NCBI GenBank assembly: GCA_963693365.1
Contig: CAVNZM010000001.1
Coordinates: 2,914,001-2,978,000, forward strand
Reading direction: 5' to 3'
Length of the DNA stretch: 64,000 nt
Origin: Amoebidium appalachense
Taxonomy: Eukaryota; Ichthyosporea
Shown: positions 33,824 through 64,000 of the stretch, piece by piece
Numbering within the stretch: the stretch's first letter is position 1
Layout of the letters: each line of letters starts with the position of its first letter
Translations under genes and position numbers: made by a program
The notes under the pieces: model-generated
Database searches by the model: none
What the model saw: only the letters and a program-made list of their open reading frames with translations
What the model was told of the DNA's origin: nothing

Positions 33824-34089
33824 ATAAAAAATAAAAAAGGCATGGATCGGATTGGCCCATACACATACAGCAACTGCTACAAAATACAAATAAAGAAGGC
33901 TTTCACGTCGAGATAACAGGGGAAGAAGGGGAGGGGACGAGGAAGAGGGGGAGGGAGGAGGAGAGGGAAATTCAACCCCCCCCCCCCCCCCCCCCCCCCC
34001 CCTCTCCCCTCCCCTTCTCCCCAAGCACAAAAAAACACACACACACACACACCACAAAGGCTTCATCAAAGACACCAGTCCCTCTGGGG

Positions 34090-57973
<23,884 letters not shown>

Positions 57974-58238
57974 GGCGAACGGAGCCTGGCCCTTTTTGCC
58001 CAGGGTTGTCAATTGAGTCAGTGTGTTCCTGTGTGAAAATGGGCCTGGATAAACTCAGAGCAAGGAGTCTCTTTTCTGATCAGAGAGGGCGTAAATGTGA
58101 TATAGGCCTACGCAACCAAACCATGGCAATTAACTACAATAACTCAGCCTGAGAACGATGGCTTCGACTTGAAGGAAAACTTTGCACAGTTAGGTTGTCT
58201 TCTTCTTGTGTACACCGAGTCAACAGTAGTCTACTTTA

Positions 58239-58314
58239 GAAGACTCTAAATCGCATAGTTGTTCACAAACTTGGGCTGAAGACTCTAAATCGCATAGTTG
58301 TTCACAAACTTGGG
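58239..58314 (+). repeat. 39-bp tandem duplication
   Basis: GAAGACTCTAAATCGCATAG plus TTGTTCACAAACTTGGGC, perfectly repeated at 58278, just upstream of the promoter-like site. Confidence 0.85.
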
Positions 58315-58459
58315 CACAAAATGACGTCATGTGCTTGGCTATGAACACGGCTTCAGAGGGCCGTGCTATGAATCACAAGTGGCGCCGGCGGCTAGTGCGG
58401 GTGCGATGACATCCAGTCAGCTGCGTTTATCCCACAGGCCCCATGTTTGAGGTTGTTTG

Positions 58460-58492
58460 ATTGGCGAACGCGTATTCCATAAGCCATATAAG
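58460..58492 (+). promoter_or_regulatory. ATTGG-TATA promoter-like pair
   Basis: ATTGG (58460-58464) and CATATAAGG (58485-58493), with the same spacing as upstream of the LTA-synthase-like gene. It suggests a rightward transcript starting near 58515. Confidence 0.4.
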
Positions 58493-59271
58493 GTTATTTG
58501 GAGTCTACGAGGACCAGTCTCCCAAAACTAATAAACACACGTCAGTCTTATACAGACATCGTATATAAAAAAACAAAAGTTTGTTGTGCACGTTTCGACT
58601 CGTGGCTAAAAGCCGGGTTGCTCCGACAGTGTTTATACAAGCCAAGGATGTTTCTGGGTGGTTCCCTGGTAGTTAGTTTTTTTTTTTTAAGCAGGGCAAC
58701 TGTGGGCTGCATGAGAAGCAGGCAGCAACAAACAGGATGTTATATCGCCTTCGCCTAACGCTACTTGCTAATTAATAATTAGCTCATGCCTGTCACAGTG
58801 TTATGCAGCCTGGCACTGCCCGGCCGCCGTGTCTGTGAGCAGGCACCTAATAGTAAACATGTACTTGTTGGACCATGCCTCGTTCCAGGGATAGCAATGT
58901 GTGCATGCACTCCCCCATGAAGTCGGACCAGTAGTGTAAATAGTAAATAAAGTGCAACTGACCCTGCCGACGAGGCTTCATACACAAGTCACACACAGTG
59001 AATTTTTTGATTCATTTGTTTACCACAAAATATGTTGTGTACCATAGGCTCAGCCAGCTGCATCTGTGCTTTATGGAGAATCATTGAAAGGGGTACAAGC
59101 GCCCAAGTCTGCGTACGTATTTCACCTCCTCCTAAGGTGCCCCTGTAACCACATGTGTACATCTTGTGACACCAGCCACTGTCTAAATATGTAAGCTATT
59201 TCGAAACATCGGACAAGCACGTTAGCTGTGAGGCGGGTATTGATAATTTCTAAGTCTAACATTCTGTGCAG

Positions 59272-59463
59272 AATGATGGAAATTCAATCTGCCCAACCGA
59301 GGCCCATCCATTACCTGGGGATGTGGTTGTTTGGAACATCGAGGGTGCAAGAATTGCCTTTTGGTTGCGTGCACCTTATGGTACATGGAAGAGCACCGAG
59401 GCCCAAGCACGGCTCATTGCTAACGAAAACAACCACTCGGTAGTGCGTTGCTGGACATTGTGA
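59272..59463 (+). CDS. Possible 3' exon of an unidentified gene
   Basis: After an acceptor-like TTCTGTGCAG the frame reads NDGNSICPTEAHPLPGDVVV, then WNIEGARIAFWLRAPYGTW and on to a TGA at 59461-59463. Composition is protein-like with no low complexity. No upstream exon could be joined with confidence and I recognise no domain. It follows a promoter-like site about 780 bp upstream. It could be a real terminal exon, a gene remnant or chance. Confidence 0.3.
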   Translation, partial: NDGNSICPTEAHPLPGDVVVWNIEGARIAFWLRAPYGTWKSTEAQARLIANENNHSVVRCWTL

Positions 59464-59481
59464 TGGGCTTTGAACAGTTCT

Positions 59482-59680
59482 GAATGCCGTGTCTGTTGGG
59501 GATGACCTGCCAGGCCTAGGTGTACAGGCGTACACATGTCGTGTACGCTTGGCACTATTTGCTGGCACTATTTGCTCATTCAAGAGTGGAGATGTGCAGA
59601 GCTACGAGGCTAGAGTTTTTCTTTTTCAAGGTGTAAACTGTAATAAGCCAACAGGCTTGTGGGTTACTGTTAGTGTATGA
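59482..59680 (+). pseudogene. Second coding-like stretch, different frame
   Basis: In another frame than the preceding stretch the DNA reads LNAVSVGDDLPGLGVQAYTC, then RVRLALFAGTICSFKSGDVQ and ends at a TGA (59678-59680). The two stretches are 20 bp apart. A frameshift in one old gene, or two exons with an intron too short to be normal, would explain the pair. Family unknown. Confidence 0.25.
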
Positions 59681-60701
59681 CAGAACACGGTGCTGTACAG
59701 TAGTACGTGCGCGCGCACTGTGTTTCCGCTCACCGGATCGGAGGCCTTCGATCAGATAGAAAACATGATGAGTGTGAACACTTGAAAACAATTCCACATA
59801 AACAGGTGATCTCCCACAACTCTATAGAACACAGCAGCATGAGATTTAGTTATGAAAATTTGCTTTTGATAGCCCCGAAAATTGCCTAAAAAAGCAGCTG
59901 AACGCAACCTCTGACTCAGGCTCTGAATCAATGAGGAGTCACATTTATTTTTGTTGAACTTAACCCAATTAGATGATGGTTTTTGTAGCCAATTATGGAC
60001 AAGTATAATGCGAAGGAATGTCACATAGCCCGGGCGCAGCTTGAGTCGAGCGCCCGACACCGTGTGCACTGGTGTAAAGGTGTGTGAGTTGTATGTGTAT
60101 ATACCTGAAATAATTTATACAGACATACAACAGCTTTGTTATACGTATTCTAAATTCCAGGTGTGAGATTTGCTCGACCCTGCAGCATGTTGCGTCTCAT
60201 TCAATCTGAGAGCTACCTCTGCCAAGCTCAAAAACCTGCAAAACATTCCACGGAAAATGGGCAAATCGTCCACAAAAAACGGTTTCGTTACCGAAGAATT
60301 CTAAACTAGCATTTTCCAAAAAGTGGTATAAAGAGTCCTAAAAAATTCTGAAAAGTTTAAGATATTATTTAGTAAGAAATATGTATAATAATATTCTACA
60401 TTGTGCTATATTACACCCTTCAAGAAATACAACAACAGTAATACACACAGAGCAAGCCAATGAGCACTCCCCAACAACATTCCATTCGTCAAGTTCAGCG
60501 ATGCCGTTTATCTGGGTCGGCTTCCTACACATCCTTCACACTTCAACGTGTGTGGCCTGCTGTGTGTTTGCATGTTATTGCTCCAGCTAAATGCTCTGTC
60601 AAAAATCACAGGCAGAGGCTTCAATATCATATTTAGAAATAGGGGCACGTATAGTAGAATTAGTGCTGGTGTGTATATAGTGTAAATTAGATAGGGAGAG
60701 G

Positions 60702-62406
60702 ATGCGTTTCTCTCTCCTGTCTCTCGCCACGGTGGCCACGGCTGTTCATGCTGTGGCACCGAGGGGCGAAGTAGACACTCTAGGATGTTTTTCACCAGAC
60801 GAGGACTTCAGGATAGCCCTCAAGAACCCACGCACAGCCAGGTAAGACGGAGGTGCATTGTGTGTATGTGTGTGCTTAGCTAATGGAACAGTATTGTGTT
60901 GGTGTGACCATGTTTTTTGTGGATTTAAGGTGGATTTCATATGTTGTCAGGTTTGCATGCAACGTTTTTTCTCCCCTATGATGTCTCCACGAAACTAGGC
61001 TCCTTAATATCACAGAAAGGGGGCTTTGGGGTTCTTTTGAATTAAAAATCAAAACACGAGAATCAAAACCGTGCACACACACACATGCACGCATGCGCGC
61101 ACACACAGACACTAACACAAACACACAATTGCGCACGCGCACACACACACACACACACATGTGCATGCGCGCACACACACACACATGCATGCATGACCGA
61201 CACGCGCGCATAGAGGTGCACACACGTGAACACCAATAGCCTACATAAACATAACGTGCGCTATAGCATATATTACCACAGATTTGCGCTTTAGTGCATC
61301 CAAAACGAGATAGGCGTGTCAGTTCGTTTTTCTGCACGCTTCATGCCCTGCTGCATGCACACACAAGTGTAGCTGTGCCCCCCACAGCAGTTATGCAAGC
61401 CACACCACCCTCTGTGTGTGTTGCTGCACATGCGCACACATAGGTACCCTTACACCGTTATGCATGCACTCACGTACACTGATCAGCGGAAAACTACACA
61501 CACACACACACACACACACTCATGCACACATAGTGCCCTGGTACACTTGCTGGTGTGTCAACAATAATACATCACAAATGCGCAAAATCACCCCCTCACT
61601 GTCGCATATGCCACACTTATCTCCCCACCTAACCCCGCACGCGCGTCCCACAGGTCAGCCACAGACGATTTGCACTGCCTCACGTTGCCATGGGCAAACC
61701 AGCAACAATATACCTACGACTGCAGCCACCCAGATTCATTGGTTGTGGGTCACTATGATGCATCTGACCGCACCATGAAAATCCGCGGCTATGCCTTACG
61801 GTGTCCCGTTGGCACCAGCAAAGATGAGTGTCAGAGATCGGCACGGGAGGAGGGAACATGCGAGATGGAGTTTGTGTACAAAATGAAGGGTGGACAGATG
61901 AACCAGCTATCACATGATGCATCGTCACCAATGAGCGGTTATGTGCGGTGTGGAGATGAGATTATGCAGTACAGCAATGTGGATGGGGTGTCTGCTCTGG
62001 AGGTAACAATCCCCCCCCCCCCCCCCCCCCCCCCAAAAAAAACAACAAAAAAAAACGCAAAAAAAAACAAACAAAAAAAAAAGAACACATAAAATACCTC
62101 CCCCCCCCCCCCCCCCCCCCCCCCACCTTGCCCCAAACATCCTGAACACTTCCAGTAGGGGAACGGGGGGGGGGGGGGAGGAGGGGAGGGGGGGACGCGG
62201 GGGAAAGGGAGGGGGTTGGGGGGGGGGGGGGGGTTAGAGGGGATGGGTTGGGGGGGGGGGGGGAGGGGGGGGGGGGGGGGGGGGGCAATATAAAAAATGG
62301 CACAAGAATAGTTGTTGTGGTCAATCATCTGTATGTCGTGTTCGTAAAAAGGTGCTCAAAAAATGCAAACCCACACCTTCTTGAAAATCCCACTCAATAC
62401 GTCATT

Positions 62407-62487
<81 letters not shown>

Positions 62488-62673
62488 CTTGCCCGCACTG
62501 CCCAGCACGATACTCTGCACCATGGCCGTGGTCATGCCGTTGCCCAGGGATCTGCCAGCCAACACAAGGCCGACTGGGCCTTCCGGGCAGAGTGTCTTGG
62601 CAAAGGTACGTCGTTCTTCCTCTCCCTTCTTCCCACTTCCCCCCCCCCCCCCCCCCCCCCCCCCAGCAGCCGC

Positions 62674-62709
<36 letters not shown>

Positions 62710-63091
62710 ATCAACCATTCCCACCTTCATGCTGCCTTAGCTAGTGCTAGAGAGCCACCTACAACCAGGCGCAGACATACACACATTCACGTAACAAGAG
62801 TAGAAACAAACAAAAGCACCAAAATCCATTCAACACACGTGTACGCAGGCAGGCACGCACAAGTTTTCTCACACTCATGCAGAAAGAAACCACACAGTGC
62901 ACTATGTGCTCACATTACAGACTAGAGACCCCCGTCCATATATTCGACGGGCTGCACACGTTATATAGCAGGGACGATACACATGATACACACACGGGTT
63001 ACTACCGTAAGCTGTGGGTTCGAACAGAATGTCTTACCTGTTTGCCCTTCCATTTCTTGCCAGCACGGCAGCACTCTTCTTCGCATACATG

Positions 63092-63130
<39 letters not shown>

Positions 63131-64000
63131 CGAGACACGCCCGCCAAATACCCACGGGTGTATTGGCGGCGCCTCCGTCCGTGCTTGCAAACACACTGCC
63201 GACGCTCGGCCGTATCGAGGGACGTGTATACAGAGACGACCAGGGCGGGAGGGAAGCCACCGTTAACCTTGGTATCCCGAGTGTATCCATTATCATCTCC
63301 GATTTTGCTACACAGGAGGTTGTAGGCATCGTCACAACCGATATGACCGGCAAATACACCATGGAGAATGTTAAGCCTGGCACGTACATAATTAAGGTCG
63401 ACCAAACCACGGTCCCTGGTGCTTTTAAGCCCCGCGGTGAGCCTGACGCACAGCAGACGAAGAAGGTTGGCGCCGGTGGCCGCGCTTCCGCTTCCTTCTG
63501 TATGGTTACTGTTGGCGGCGTTGCAAACGTGGAGGGGTACGTCTTCATGGATGACGACACCAACTCGCAAAAGGAAAACACCGAAATGGGTATTCCCAAC
63601 GTGCGTGTTGCCGTCATGAACAAGCTGAGCAAGCGTGTGGTTGCTGTTGTTAACACGGACAACACTGGCAAGTACCGTGCGCCCACTCTTCCCCCTGCCA
63701 TCTATGTTGTTCGTTCTGATCCCACGACACTTTCCGCTGGTCTCGCGCTTGTTTCCGGTAGCGATATGGGCACTGACATCACACTGGTTGATCAACAAAC
63801 GGGTCGGGTCGACTTCCCATACAAGAAGGCCCCTCCCGGTGCTGTTAAGGGTCGTGTGTACAGAGACGACGTTGGCGGTAAATACAACACGCGCGATCTC
63901 CGTCTCCCGTTTGTTCGTATTGTTGCTATCGACCCAGCCACCGGCAAGGAGATCGGTTCCAACTACACCACGGCCACCGGCGAGTATGAGATCCGCGATC
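60702..64000 (+). CDS. Secreted protein with CnaB/SdrD-like repeats (partial, 3' end outside window)
   Basis: Exons 60702-60841, 61654-62002, 62488-62605 and 63131-64000 (still open at the edge) join in phase with GT-AG introns, giving about 492 aa. The N-terminus MRFSLLSLATVATAVHAVAP is a clear signal peptide. Exon 2 encodes a region with about eight Cys (CLTLPW, DCSH, RCPVGTSKDEC, TCEMEF, VRCGDE) that I do not recognise, probably disulfide-bonded. Exon 4 encodes repeats of a beta-sandwich module: GRIEGRVYRDD, TTDMTGKYTMENVKPGTYII, then NTDNTGKYRAPTLPPAIYVV, then AVKGRVYRDDVGGKY and GEYEIRD. This is the pattern of CnaB/SdrD-B or carboxypeptidase-regulatory-like domains, best known in bacterial surface adhesins. 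I infer a secreted or cell-wall protein. Two acceptors, before exons 3 and 4, are formed by (AC)n ending in CAG. The exon joins in the N-terminal half rest on phase only. Confidence 0.75.
62103..62285 (+). repeat. C run and G runs in intron of the secreted-protein gene
   Basis: A C-to-A compound (62011-62082), a C run (62100-62124) and several G runs (62166-62285) lie in one intron, so the transcript could form C/G hairpins. Confidence 0.75.
62409..62487 (+). repeat. (AC)n forming a splice acceptor
   Basis: About 77 bp of perfect AC ending in AG directly before the exon at 62488-62605. Confidence 0.85.
63097..63130 (+). repeat. (AC)n forming a splice acceptor
   Basis: AC repeat ending in AG directly before the long exon starting at 63131. 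Confidence 0.85.

Larger units (their letters stand above)
28847..34089. other. Convergent repeat-rich gap LTA-synthase-like gene / PPIP5K
   Basis: The first 380 bp are unique AT-rich DNA. Then come C runs with a C-to-A compound (29250-29420), CT-rich DNA, an inverted pair of one repeat (29957-30037 and 31366-31440), AC/GT-rich DNA (30360-30760, 31200-31270), G runs (31590-32040), (GT)n (32159-32235), the 51-bp tandem array (32430-32735), (AC)n (33013-33070, 33752-33818), a C-to-A compound (33179-33234) and more C runs. A TTTATT at 33710-33715 is an AATAAA on the minus strand, 375 bp beyond the PPIP5K stop. No convincing gene. Confidence 0.7.
57974..60701. other. Intergenic region PPIP5K / secreted-protein gene
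   Basis: Unique, low-repeat DNA. It includes a 39-bp tandem duplication (58239-58314), an ATTGG-TATA promoter-like pair (58460-58492), an AATAAA near 58944, and two coding-like stretches (59272-59463 and 59482-59680). The rest (59700-60700) shows no recognisable gene. Confidence 0.5.

Noticed and set aside
57974-58012. Upstream extension of PPIP5K exon 1
   Set aside because: The frame stays open and an acceptor-like CACACAG exists further upstream, but there is no in-frame ATG and no similarity to the family N-terminus, so I kept 57973 and only note the possibility.
58779-58985. Minus-strand open frame of 68 codons in the PPIP5K/secreted-gene gap
   Set aside because: It lacks features of a gene (no similarity, no promoter on that strand) and is of a length expected by chance.
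62961-63798. Long open frames antisense to the secreted-protein gene
   Set aside because: They mirror the GTT/GAC-rich coding exon on the plus strand, whose frame encodes recognisable repeats and joins upstream exons in phase.

Overview
The window is nuclear DNA of an intron-rich eukaryote. Four of the five well-supported protein genes are split by GT-AG introns, and their exon phases close exactly. The set (CDC14 phosphatase, Trm7/FTSJ1 tRNA methyltransferase, PPIP5K/Vip1 inositol pyrophosphate kinase, a cytosolic initiator tRNA) fits an opisthokont. A unicellular holozoan such as an ichthyosporean is my guess, not something I can show. Introns and gene-free stretches are loaded with long homopolymer C/G runs, (AC)n/(GT)n microsatellites, (A)n/(T)n runs and small dispersed repeats. 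Most long open frames there are artefacts of those repeats.

Layout. (1) 1-5458, minus: 5' and middle part of a gene for a protein with a DPW motif, two ubiquitin-interacting motifs, two DPF motifs and an otubain-like C-terminal region; it runs off the left edge. (2) 5459-6104: bidirectional promoter with CCAAT and TATA boxes. (3) 6105-12243, plus: complete nine-exon FTSJ1/TRM7 gene, 309 aa. (4) 12244-14441: convergent gap with dispersed and degenerate repeats. (5) 14442-24706, minus: complete 15-exon CDC14 gene, 713 aa. (6) 24707-26365: divergent promoter region. (7) 26366-28846, plus: intronless gene for a five-pass membrane protein with a sulfatase/LTA-synthase-type catalytic domain. (8) 28847-34089: repeat-rich gap with a six-copy 51-bp tandem repeat and an inverted pair of one repeat. 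(9) 34090-57973, minus: PPIP5K gene, 29 coding exons, 970 aa, with an initiator tRNA-Met gene inside an intron. (10) 57974-60701: gap with a promoter-like site and two short coding-like stretches of unknown identity. (11) 60702-64000, plus: 5' part of a secreted-protein gene with a signal peptide, a Cys-containing region and CnaB/SdrD-like repeats; it runs off the right edge.

The genes do not form a pathway. Two themes recur: ubiquitin/endocytosis and cell-cycle/phosphate signalling housekeeping genes, and two surface or secreted proteins (LTA-synthase-like, CnaB/SdrD-like) built from domains best known in bacteria.

The most striking structural feature is that microsatellites often sit exactly on splice junctions: (GT)n starts at the 5' splice site, or (CA)n ends in the acceptor CAG. 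Exon coordinates were derived by hand from protein similarity, phase continuity and splice consensus. They are strong in the conserved domains and weaker in low-complexity tails.
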